Shown: one piece after another, positions 31,858 through 37,381 of the stretch
Layout: each line of letters opens with the position of its first letter
Position numbering within the stretch: the stretch's first letter is position 1
DNA from: Seonamhaeicola algicola
GTDB lineage: Bacteria; Bacteroidota; Bacteroidia; Flavobacteriales; Flavobacteriaceae
Reading direction: 5' to 3'
Assembly: GCF_007997385.1 (NCBI RefSeq)
Contig: NZ_VOSC01000023.1
Location: 1-37,381, forward strand
DNA length: 37,381 nucleotides
Translations under genes and position numbers: made by a program
The notes under the pieces: generated by a model
The model's input: the letters and a program-made list of their open reading frames with translations, nothing else
Database searches by the model: none
Told to the model about the DNA's origin: nothing

Positions 31858-31906
31858 CATCTTCCGTCTTCCGTCTTCCATCTTCCGTCTTCCATCTTCC
31901 GTCTTC
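31858..31906. repeat. Seven-fold 7-bp tandem repeat (CRTCTTC)n
   Basis: Seven head-to-tail units alternating CATCTTC and CGTCTTC run from 31858 to 31906, ending at the trpG stop codon. Seven is not a multiple of three, and the array lies in the 331-nt trpG-trpD gap. That gap contains copy B and this array but no gene. It is likely to vary in copy number between strains. Confidence 0.8.
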
Positions 31907-32472
31907 TAATGATTCACCCAGTTTTCTAATATTTTTTTTCCGTCTGGTGTTAAAACCGATTCGGGATGGTATTGCACACCGCGAACATCATAGGTTTTAT
32001 GGCGTAATGACATTACTTGCCCGTTTTCATCAAAGGATGTTGCTTCTAAACTTTCTGGTAAATTTGCATTTACAACCCATGAGTGGTAACGGCCAACTTC
32101 AATGTTTTTATTTAAACCTTCAAAAATATATTCATCATCAACGCTTAAAGTTACGTTGGTTGCAACGCCATGGTAAACATCATCTAAATTTTCTAAAGAA
32201 CCTCCAAATACTTCACCAATAGCTTGTTGCCCTAAACACACACCAAAAATACTTTTTGTTGCTGCGTATTTTTCAATAATAGCTTTTAAAAGGCCAGCTT
32301 CGTCTGGAATTCCTGGTCCTGGAGATAATACAATTTTATCGAATGGTTCAACATCTTCTAATTGTAATTTATCGTTTCTAACAACAGTAACTTCACAGTT
32401 TAAATCTTCTAAATAATGTACAAGATTGTATGTAAAACTGTCGTAATTGTCTATAACTAATATTTTTTTCAT
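31906..32472 (-). CDS. trpG: Anthranilate synthase component II (glutamine amidotransferase)
   Basis: The 188 residues form a class I amidotransferase: LVIDNYDSFTYNLVHYL, LSPGPGIPDEAG, the nucleophile Cys79 in FGVCLGQQAIGEVFGG, and the His-Glu pair in VQYHPESVLTPDG. It supplies ammonia from glutamine to TrpE. The last bases meet a 7-bp tandem repeat. A REP-like palindrome lies 8 nt upstream of the start. Confidence 0.95.
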   Translation of the reverse strand: MKKILVIDNYDSFTYNLVHYLEDLNCEVTVVRNDKLQLEDVEPFDKIVLSPGPGIPDEAGLLKAIIEKYAATKSIFGVCLGQQAIGEVFGGSLENLDDVYHGVATNVTLSVDDEYIFEGLNKNIEVGRYHSWVVNANLPESLEATSFDENGQVMSLRHKTYDVRGVQYHPESVLTPDGKKILENWVNH

Positions 32473-32479
32473 TTTCTTG

Positions 32480-32500
32480 TTCCTGTAAAAACAGGAATCT
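32480..32500 (+). repeat. REP-like palindrome copy 3 (TTCCTGT-AAAA-ACAGGAATCT)
   Basis: Perfect 7-bp arms around AAAA, followed by TCT, just upstream of trpG. It shares the GGAATCT ending with the two palindromes flanking the GIY-YIG gene. Confidence 0.6.
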
Positions 32501-32527
32501 TTTTTAATTAAACTTTTATTGTTTTAA

Positions 32528-32563
32528 GTTCATTTTGTCTTGATACAAAACGAACCAAAAAAT
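32528..32563. repeat. Truncated copy C of the structured repeat (trpE-trpG gap)
   Basis: Thirty-six bases identical to 31641-31676 (from GTTCATTTTGTC to AACCAAAAAAT). The interior and right end of the element are missing. It contains the short palindrome TTTTGT/ACAAAA. Confidence 0.8.
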
Positions 32564-32587
32564 GACATTTCAAACTTCAAACTTAGG

Positions 32588-33994
32588 CTATATTTCCTCG
32601 GCCACTTTAATAGCTTTTTTAAGCGCACCTAGTTTGTTATAAACTTCTTGGGTTTCACTGTCTTCATCCGATTTTGAAACCATACCAGCACCTGCTTGCC
32701 AGTTTAGTTTGTAATCTTTACTTAAAAAAGTGCGAATCATTATGGCGTGGTTAAAGTTGCCTTCAAAATCCATAAAACCAATAGCGCCACCGTAATAACC
32801 ACGGCTAGTTTTTTCATATTTTTCAATAAGTTGCATAGCCATATGTTTTGGCGCACCACTTAATGTTCCTGCAGGAAAGGTGTCTGCAACCACTTGCATT
32901 GTAGAGGTAGCGTTGTGCTTTTTGCCAGTAACTTTACTTACTAAATGAATAACGTGCGAGAAAAATTGAACTTCGCGATAAGTTTCTACATTAACGTTAT
33001 TACCATGTCTACTTAAATCGTTTCTTGCCAAATCTACAAGCATAACGTGTTCGGCATTTTCTTTGTCATCATTTTTTAGTTTTTCGGCTAAAATTTCGTC
33101 TTGCTCTTCATCGCCAGTACGTTTAAAAGTTCCTGCAATGGGATGAATTTCGGCTAAACCATTGGTAACTATAAGTTGTGCTTCGGGTGAGCTGCCAAAT
33201 ATTTTGAAATCGCCATAATCAAAATAAAATAAATAAGGCGATGGGTTTATGCTTCGTAGGGCGCGGTATACATTAAAATCGTCGCCAGTAAATTCTTGAG
33301 AAAAACGGCGCGATAATACTAATTGAAACACATCACCACGTTGGCAGTGTTTTTTAGCCAGTTTTACCTGTTCTTTAAACTCATCATCCGTTAAGTTAGA
33401 TTGTATATTGTTTTTAGCGGTAAATTTATATGAAGCAAAATTTTGAACATTAATTAACGCATCAATATCATGTATGTTGTTATCCATATCATCATAACAA
33501 TGTGCAAAAATGTAGGCTTCGTTTTTAAAATGATTTATGGCTATAATGTTTTTATAAACCGCGTAATACACATCAGGAATACTAACTGAATCTTCTTTTT
33601 TACTAATTTCAATATCTTCAAAATATCTAACAGCATCATAGGCTGTGTAACCAAAAATACCGTTGTTTATAAATTTGAAGTTTTCATCACAAGATGTATT
33701 AAATCGTTTTGTGAATTTATAAATTTCATCAACCACACTTACATTACTATCAATGGTAGTTTGGGTAGTACTTCCATCAGGAAAGGTTTGAGATATAACT
33801 TCATTTTCAATTTTAATAGAAGCAATTGGGTTGAAGCATATATATGAGAAATTTTTATGGTTGCGGTGGTAGTCACCACTTTCTAACAATATACTATTTG
33901 GGTATTTATCGCGTATTTTATAATAAACGGTTACCGGCGTAATAGTATCGGTTAATATTTTTTTATGGTGTGTAAAAAGATTAAATGTTTTCAT
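32588..33994 (-). CDS. trpE: Anthranilate synthase component I
   Basis: The 468-residue protein has the feedback motif LLES at residues 36-39, which binds tryptophan in regulated enzymes. The chorismate-binding core follows: RGDVFQLVLSRRFSQEF, INPSPYLFYFDYGDFKIFGSSPEAQL, HPIAGTFKRTGD, DLARNDLSRHG, FPAGTLSGAPKHMAMQLI and RGYYGGAIGFMDFEG. With TrpG it makes anthranilate from chorismate. It is the first structural gene of the operon, 118 nt after the leader peptide stop, and sits behind the attenuator. Confidence 0.96.
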   Translation of the reverse strand: MKTFNLFTHHKKILTDTITPVTVYYKIRDKYPNSILLESGDYHRNHKNFSYICFNPIASIKIENEVISQTFPDGSTTQTTIDSNVSVVDEIYKFTKRFNTSCDENFKFINNGIFGYTAYDAVRYFEDIEISKKEDSVSIPDVYYAVYKNIIAINHFKNEAYIFAHCYDDMDNNIHDIDALINVQNFASYKFTAKNNIQSNLTDDEFKEQVKLAKKHCQRGDVFQLVLSRRFSQEFTGDDFNVYRALRSINPSPYLFYFDYGDFKIFGSSPEAQLIVTNGLAEIHPIAGTFKRTGDEEQDEILAEKLKNDDKENAEHVMLVDLARNDLSRHGNNVNVETYREVQFFSHVIHLVSKVTGKKHNATSTMQVVADTFPAGTLSGAPKHMAMQLIEKYEKTSRGYYGGAIGFMDFEGNFNHAIMIRTFLSKDYKLNWQAGAGMVSKSDEDSETQEVYNKLGALKKAIKVAEEI

Positions 33995-34030
33995 TTTGTT
34001 TGTTTTTTATGCCTACATATTGGTAATAAG

Positions 34031-34066
34031 CAAAGAAAAAAGGCTTGTCGTGAATGACAAGCCTTT
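34031..34066 (-). terminator. trp operon attenuator terminator
   Basis: Read on the minus strand, AAAGGCTTGTC (34066-34056) pairs perfectly with GACAAGCCTTT (34049-34039) around a 6-nt loop and is followed by a T-rich run. It lies between the leader peptide and trpE. The loop segment TTCACGA (34054-34048) can pair instead with TCGTGAA (34108-34102), just after the leader stop codon. That pairing would prevent the terminator from forming. Confidence 0.85.
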
Positions 34067-34111
34067 ATTTATATTTCAATTTTAAATATACTAGGTGTTA
34101 CTTCACGAATT

Positions 34112-34159
34112 TTAGTTTCGAAAGCACCACCACCAAGTATTATTTAAAGATATATTCAT
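34112..34159 (-). CDS. trpL: trp operon leader peptide (MNISLNNTWWWCFRN)
   Basis: An ATG at 34159 opens 15 codons with three consecutive TGG codons at positions 9-11, ending in TAA at 34114-34112. It lies about 14 nt after the predicted transcription start and 46 nt before the terminator. A run of Trp codons in a short ORF at exactly this place is the signature of ribosome-mediated attenuation: with scarce Trp-tRNA the ribosome stalls on the TGG run and leaves TCGTGAA free to block the terminator. A weaker pause-type pairing joins ACTTGGTG (34138-34131) with CACCTAGT (34097-34090). Confidence 0.85.
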   Translation of the reverse strand: MNISLNNTWWWCFRN

Positions 34160-34178
34160 TGTAAATTATTTTCTGCTT

Positions 34179-34209
34179 CAAATATAAAAATGAAAACATA
34201 ATTATACAA
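34179..34209 (-). promoter_or_regulatory. trp operon promoter (TTG-N20-TATATTTG)
   Basis: On the minus strand TTG (34209-34207) and a perfect -7 element TATATTTG (34186-34179) are 20 bases apart, as in the flavobacterial consensus. Transcription should start near 34173, giving a leader of about 14 nt to the trpL ATG. The 34000-34295 stretch is fully explained by this promoter, trpL, the attenuator and the upstream region of the divergent gene. Confidence 0.7.
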
Positions 34210-34295
34210 TACTTTACTTGAATTTTTAATTAAAAAAATGTTAAACGATGAATGTTTAAAACATCCATTAGTTATTTTTATACGTATTTAAGAAT

Positions 34296-34868
34296 ATGAT
34301 AATGCAAAAGTTTAAAGCAAGCATACAAATGAAAATAAGCGCTTCTGTTTTTTTAGCTATAATTTTATTAAGCTGTAACAGCAAAGTAGAACAAAAAGCT
34401 GTTGATAAAACTGATAATGTAGCGCAAAATGAAGCCGAATTAAAAACACAAGATTTTGATTTAGAAGTTTATGATTTTGAAGGATTAAGTCCGCTTTTAA
34501 ATAAAACCGATGGAAAAACATATGTAATAAATTTTTGGGCTACTTGGTGTGCGCCATGTGTAAAAGAATTACCTTATTTTGAAAAGTTACAGGCTAATTA
34601 CAACAGCAAAAATGTAGAGGTAATTTTGGTGAGTTTAGATTTTCCGCATCAATATGAAACCAAGTTAAAACCTTTTATAAAAACACATAATTTAAAAAGT
34701 AAAGTAGTAGTTTTAGATGATGCAGATGCTAATAGTTGGATACCTAAAGTAAGTGAAAATTGGTCTGGTTCTATACCAGCAACTATCATATATAAAAATA
34801 ACAAACGTGGTTTTTATGAGCAATCATTCACGTATGACGAATTAGAAAACGAACTTCAAAAATTTTAA
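34296..34868 (+). CDS. TlpA-family thiol-disulfide lipoprotein
   Basis: The 190-residue protein has an N-terminal lipoprotein signal ending LAIILLSCNSK. ATG codons at 34296, 34302 and 34329 could each start it, and the last (MKISASVFLAIILLSC) gives the most typical signal. The thioredoxin domain (about 70-190) carries VINFWATWCAPCVKELPYF and the cis-Pro region SGSIPATIIY. It should reduce or protect thiols in the periplasm, as TlpA/ResA proteins do for cytochrome c maturation. The next thioredoxin-fold gene follows after 10 nt in the same operon. Confidence 0.87.
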   Translation: MIMQKFKASIQMKISASVFLAIILLSCNSKVEQKAVDKTDNVAQNEAELKTQDFDLEVYDFEGLSPLLNKTDGKTYVINFWATWCAPCVKELPYFEKLQANYNSKNVEVILVSLDFPHQYETKLKPFIKTHNLKSKVVVLDDADANSWIPKVSENWSGSIPATIIYKNNKRGFYEQSFTYDELENELQKF

Positions 34869-34878
34869 ACAAAAAACA

Positions 34879-35499
34879 ATGAGTACAACAATTAAATTAT
34901 TAACGTTAGCTTTTGTAACTGTGCTATCGGTTATGTTTACTACACCAACAAATTACACAACAGATGGTTATAAAATTGGTGATATTGCTGAAGATTTTTC
35001 ACTAAAAAATATTGATGGTAAAAAGGTGTCGTTATCTAACTATAAAGATGCAAAAGGTTTTATAATAACCTTTACTTGCAATACATGCCCATACGCTGTA
35101 ATGTATGAAGATAGAATAGTAGCTTTAGATAAAAAATATGCGCCAAAAGGGTATCCGGTAATAGCAATTATGCCCAATAATACCAGTGTAGTACCAGGTG
35201 ATAATTTACAAGCAATGAAACAACGCGCTGCAGAAAAAGGATTCACATTCCCGTATTTAATTGATGAAAACCAAGATGTATACCCAAAATTTGGAGCAAC
35301 TAAAACGCCACATGTTTTCGTATTGAAAAAAACAGGAATAGGCAACATAGTAAAATATATTGGAGCTATTGATGATAATTATAAAAATGCCAAGGCTGTA
35401 ACAACTAAATATGTTGAAAATGCTGTTGATGCTTTAATTAATGGTAATGAAGTACCAGAAAAAGAAACAAAAGCTATTGGTTGTACTATAAAAAATTAA
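34879..35499 (+). CDS. Exported peroxiredoxin-like thioredoxin family protein
   Basis: The 206 residues begin with a hydrophobic signal or anchor (MSTTIKLLTLAFVTVLSVMF). A peroxiredoxin-like thioredoxin fold follows, with IGDIAEDFSLKNIDGKKVSL, the redox motif FTCNTCPYAVMYEDR, IAIMPNN, and GATKTPHVFVL with the cis-Pro. The C-terminus has a single extra Cys (IGCTIKN), as in homologues that I remember from flavobacteria. It is probably an extracytoplasmic thiol oxidoreductase or peroxidase. It shares a transcript with the TlpA-like gene and ends at the terminator at 35522-35552. Confidence 0.85.
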   Translation: MSTTIKLLTLAFVTVLSVMFTTPTNYTTDGYKIGDIAEDFSLKNIDGKKVSLSNYKDAKGFIITFTCNTCPYAVMYEDRIVALDKKYAPKGYPVIAIMPNNTSVVPGDNLQAMKQRAAEKGFTFPYLIDENQDVYPKFGATKTPHVFVLKKTGIGNIVKYIGAIDDNYKNAKAVTTKYVENAVDALINGNEVPEKETKAIGCTIKN

Positions 35500-35521
35500 T
35501 AAAAATCATATTTTATTTTAG

Positions 35522-35552
35522 AAATCTGAAGTGTAATGCTTCAGATTTTTTT
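35522..35552 (+). terminator. Intrinsic terminator
   Basis: AAATCTGAAG (35522-35531) pairs with CTTCAGATTT (35539-35548) around a 7-nt loop, followed by a T run. It ends the TlpA/peroxiredoxin-like operon. Confidence 0.8.
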
Positions 35553-35574
35553 CGTCTATAAATTATATAAACAC

Positions 35575-35582
35575 TAATTTTG
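35575..35582 (+). promoter_or_regulatory. -7 element TAATTTTG before the rhodanese pair
   Basis: Perfect TAnnTTTG match 17 nt upstream of the ATG at 35600. A new transcript starts here, separate from the preceding operon. Confidence 0.5.
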
Positions 35583-35599
35583 TTATCAAAATATTTAAA

Positions 35600-35917
35600 A
35601 TGGAAGATTTAACACAAGAAGAATGGGCAGAACAACTAGCCAATGATGATAATGCAGTTGTTTTAGATGTAAGAACAGATGCCGAAGTTGCAGAAGGTAT
35701 AATACCAAACGCTGTTCATATAGATTTTTATTTAGGTGATGCCTTTATTGATGAAATAGATAAACTAGATAAAAATAAAAATTATTACGTGTATTGCAGA
35801 TCTGGAAATAGAAGCGGACAAGCATGCGCCATCATGGAAGAAATGGGCTTTGAAAATGCCTATAATTTAGAAGGAGGCATGTTAGATTGGACTGGTGATG
35901 TTGTTGAAAAAAACTAA
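35600..35917 (+). CDS. Rhodanese-like protein, cytoplasmic
   Basis: A 105-residue single rhodanese domain without signal peptide. It has AVVLDVRTDAEVAEGIIPNAVHIDF, the active-site loop YVYCRSGNRSGQA with the catalytic Cys, and YNLEGGMLDW. Such proteins pass sulfane sulfur from donors such as thiosulfate or persulfides to acceptors, or act as sulfur carriers. An exported paralogue begins 4 nt later, so the pair may handle the same sulfur compound on both sides of the membrane. Confidence 0.9.
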   Translation: MEDLTQEEWAEQLANDDNAVVLDVRTDAEVAEGIIPNAVHIDFYLGDAFIDEIDKLDKNKNYYVYCRSGNRSGQACAIMEEMGFENAYNLEGGMLDWTGDVVEKN

Positions 35918-35921
35918 TTGT

Positions 35922-36317
35922 ATGAAACTATTTCAAATGGTAGTTTGCACACTCTTATGTGTATTGTTTTTTAGTTGTAATAGCATAAATGCTCAAAATA
36001 ATTATACAAATATATCTGCTGAAGAGTTGGCTGAAACTCTTAGTAAAGAAACCATACAATTAATTGACGTAAGAACACCCCAGGAGTTTAGCCAAGGGCA
36101 CATTGAAACCTCAGTGAACATAGATTTTCTATCTGAAAATTTTAATAAAAACATTGACGTTTTAGATAAAACAAAACCAGTATATGTGTACTGTAAATCA
36201 GGCAGAAGAAGCGCTAAAAGTACAGAGGCTTTTAAATCAGCAGGATTCAATAAAATTTACAATTTATACGGTGGATTTTTAAATTGGAATGGAAAAAAAT
36301 ATAAAATTGTAAAGTAA
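35922..36317 (+). CDS. Rhodanese-like protein, exported lipoprotein
   Basis: I choose the ATG at 35922, 4 nt after the previous stop (MKLFQMVVCTLLCVLFFSCNS; lipobox FFSC). The 131-residue product has a rhodanese domain with IQLIDVRTPQEFSQGHIETSVNIDF, the active loop YVYCKSGRRSAKS with its Cys, and YNLYGGFLNWNGK. It should work on the outer face of a membrane. Together with the cytoplasmic rhodanese and the two thioredoxin-fold proteins upstream it forms a thiol/sulfur-handling block. The 179 nt after it show nothing I can name. Confidence 0.9.
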   Translation: MKLFQMVVCTLLCVLFFSCNSINAQNNYTNISAEELAETLSKETIQLIDVRTPQEFSQGHIETSVNIDFLSENFNKNIDVLDKTKPVYVYCKSGRRSAKSTEAFKSAGFNKIYNLYGGFLNWNGKKYKIVK

Positions 36318-36496
36318 AAATTATACCACAAAAAGTAGTCTGTAATTCATAAGTTACTTTCAGCTAGTTTTTTAGGTACTTTACCTTTTTTATTTTACTC
36401 ACAAGCCAATATTTTTTAACTTTATTCATGATTAAGGGCTTTGTTAAGAAAGTCTTAAAATAAATCACTAAACAATTAATTTATAGCATTTAAATC

Positions 36497-36772
36497 ATGG
36501 ATAACGGTTATATTATTTTGGGGATAATAGCACTACTGTTTCTAAGCATGTACGGTTTTGCGTATTTATCTGTAGTCCAAGAAAAAATAAAACAAAAAAA
36601 GAATCTCAAAATTCAGCAAGAACAAGAAGAGCTTAAAAAGCAACGCCTTATTGCTAATCAAAAAATAAGAGATGAAAAATTACGTAAGTTCAACCAGCGT
36701 AAAGAAGAAATTCAGCATGAGCTTATGTTATTAGAAAAAATGAAACTAAAACAAAGTCAAAAAGTTAGCTAA
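36497..36772 (+). CDS. Small membrane-anchored coiled-coil protein (91 aa)
   Basis: An N-terminal membrane helix (about 5-28, GYIILGIIALLFLSMYGFAYL) is followed by a long, highly charged helix (about 30-88, with repeats of K, E and Q such as EEIQHELMLLEKMKLKQ). The helix is very likely a coiled coil in the cytoplasm. No catalytic motif is visible and I do not recognise the family. It is monocistronic, followed by a terminator. Confidence 0.65.
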   Translation: MDNGYIILGIIALLFLSMYGFAYLSVVQEKIKQKKNLKIQQEQEELKKQRLIANQKIRDEKLRKFNQRKEEIQHELMLLEKMKLKQSQKVS

Positions 36773-36794
36773 TTAACTAGCAATTTTATAAATT

Positions 36795-36826
36795 AAAACC
36801 CATATAGTTATTTGTATGGGTTTTTT
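36795..36826 (+). terminator. Intrinsic terminator
   Basis: AAAACCCATA (36795-36804) pairs with TATGGGTTTT (36815-36824) across a 10-nt loop, followed by more T's. Confidence 0.75.
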
Positions 36827-36920
36827 ATTATAATATATATTACTTTTATGCAATATAAATTATAATTTGTAGCCCTAAATCTATAAAAATAAACTTTTAA
36901 AACGCAATGTTATTAGTATC

Positions 36921-37381
36921 ATGCGTCTAGTTATATCTATGGTAAAACATATTTGCTTTTATACAGTTCTGCTTTTTTGTATGATGTCTTTTGCGCAAGA
37001 TGTTAGTATATCCTCACGTTTTTCTCAAGAAGGGAAACTATACAAAAATGTAGATGAAACCAAAAATCAATTAACAAAACCTATAGCTAGTTTTAAAGAA
37101 GGCCAAAAATGTATTGTAATTGCTTATTTAGGTAATGATAATTATAAAATTCAATTTAAAGACTGGGTTGGTTTAGTTACTATAGAAGATTTAGAAGTTA
37201 ATGATGCTATAGAAGATTTATATTTTGATTTTCAAGATAAAGAGCATGAGCGTAGAATACAAGAAGAAGAGGCGCGTAGACAAAAACTATATCAAATTGT
37301 TAACAAAGACAAGATTGAAAAAGAAAAACGTCGTTTAGATTCCATAGCCAAGGTAGAAGCCGCCGAACGCAAACGCATTGC
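36921..37381 (+). CDS. Exported protein with coiled-coil region, N-terminal part
   Basis: An open frame from the ATG at 36921 runs off the window after 153 codons. The signal peptide is clear from Met7 (MVKHICFYTVLLFCMMSFAQ), so the ATG at 36939 may be the true start. After it come a compact region (about 30-95, KPIASFKEGQKCIVIAYLGND and FKDWVGLVTIEDLEV) that could be an SH3-like beta-barrel, and then a Glu/Lys/Arg-rich helix (EHERRIQEEEARRQKL) continuing past the window. Family not recognised. A GCAAT-N15-CGTCT site (36904-36928) overlaps the first ATG. Confidence 0.6.
   Translation, partial: MRLVISMVKHICFYTVLLFCMMSFAQDVSISSRFSQEGKLYKNVDETKNQLTKPIASFKEGQKCIVIAYLGNDNYKIQFKDWVGLVTIEDLEVNDAIEDLYFDFQDKEHERRIQEEEARRQKLYQIVNKDKIEKEKRRLDSIAKVEAAERKRI

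Noticed and set aside
31858-31906. Possible CRISPR-like array
   Set aside because: Units are 7 bp and contiguous, with no spacers; a simple tandem repeat.
35533-35558. ECF-like promoter GTAAT-N15-CGTCTA before the rhodanese genes
   Set aside because: The -35-like part is inside the terminator hairpin, and a perfect housekeeping -7 element (35575-35582) explains the promoter better.

Overview
The window looks like a chromosomal segment of a marine-type member of the Flavobacteriia (Bacteroidota). It is strongly AT-rich. Its genes belong to families typical of that group (DUF4197, DUF4252, DUF1684, DUF4920, an IcmF-type fused mutase, OmpA-like proteins, SigZ-type ECF factors). Many intergenic regions carry the Bacteroidota housekeeping -7 element TAnnTTTG, often close to the start codon. 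I see no rRNA, tRNA, insertion sequence, prophage or CRISPR array.

Layout. 1-1445: the tail of a metal- or cobalamin-type ABC binding protein, two small proteins and a DUF4197 lipoprotein. 1677-4908: a TlpA-like thioredoxin with a C-terminal extra domain, an OmpA-family protein with PAxY repeats, and purU. 5057-8521: a 1154-residue IcmF-type adenosylcobalamin mutase fused to its G-protein chaperone. 8679-10924: a lipoprotein, a 32-residue peptide with 11 cysteines (metallothionein-like), a SigZ-family sigma factor with four C-terminal cysteines, a small helical protein and an Lrp/AsnC regulator. 10931-13558 (minus strand): an MFS exporter, a VOC-fold protein and a YpdA-like bacillithiol disulfide reductase in one operon. 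Its leader carries a short ORF and a terminator with a visible competing pairing. 13836-24718: lipoprotein pairs, a K+/H+ antiporter, crcB, a dipeptidyl peptidase III, an NTP pyrophosphohydrolase, ilvE, mnmD and a TIGR01777 epimerase.

24704-34209 (minus strand) holds the tryptophan operon. The order of transcription is promoter, leader peptide MNISLNNTWWWCFRN, terminator, trpE, trpG, trpD, trpC, a fused trpF-trpB, a GIY-YIG nuclease gene, trpA, then an NDH-2-like dehydrogenase and trmL. The leader has three consecutive Trp codons, and a 7-bp pairing competes with the terminator, which fits ribosome-mediated attenuation. The spaces between trpE, trpG, trpD and trpC are unusually long. They hold copies of a structured extragenic repeat (two long copies and one truncated end), a 7-bp tandem repeat and a REP-like palindrome. 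Two more palindromes of the same type flank the GIY-YIG gene in inverted orientation.

34296-37381: a thiol and sulfur block (TlpA-like lipoprotein, peroxiredoxin-like protein, cytoplasmic and exported rhodaneses), a small membrane/coiled-coil protein and the start of an exported protein that runs off the window.

The strongest candidates for undescribed biology are: (1) the Cys-rich peptide with SigZ, where GCAAC/GCATC-N16-CGTCT promoter-like sites with identical spacing precede both the peptide gene and the lipoprotein gene next to it; (2) the candidate attenuator before the MFS-VOC-YpdA operon; (3) the trp attenuator and the repeat-filled trp operon with its trpF-trpB fusion. All of this comes from reading the sequence. 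No database search or folding program was run.
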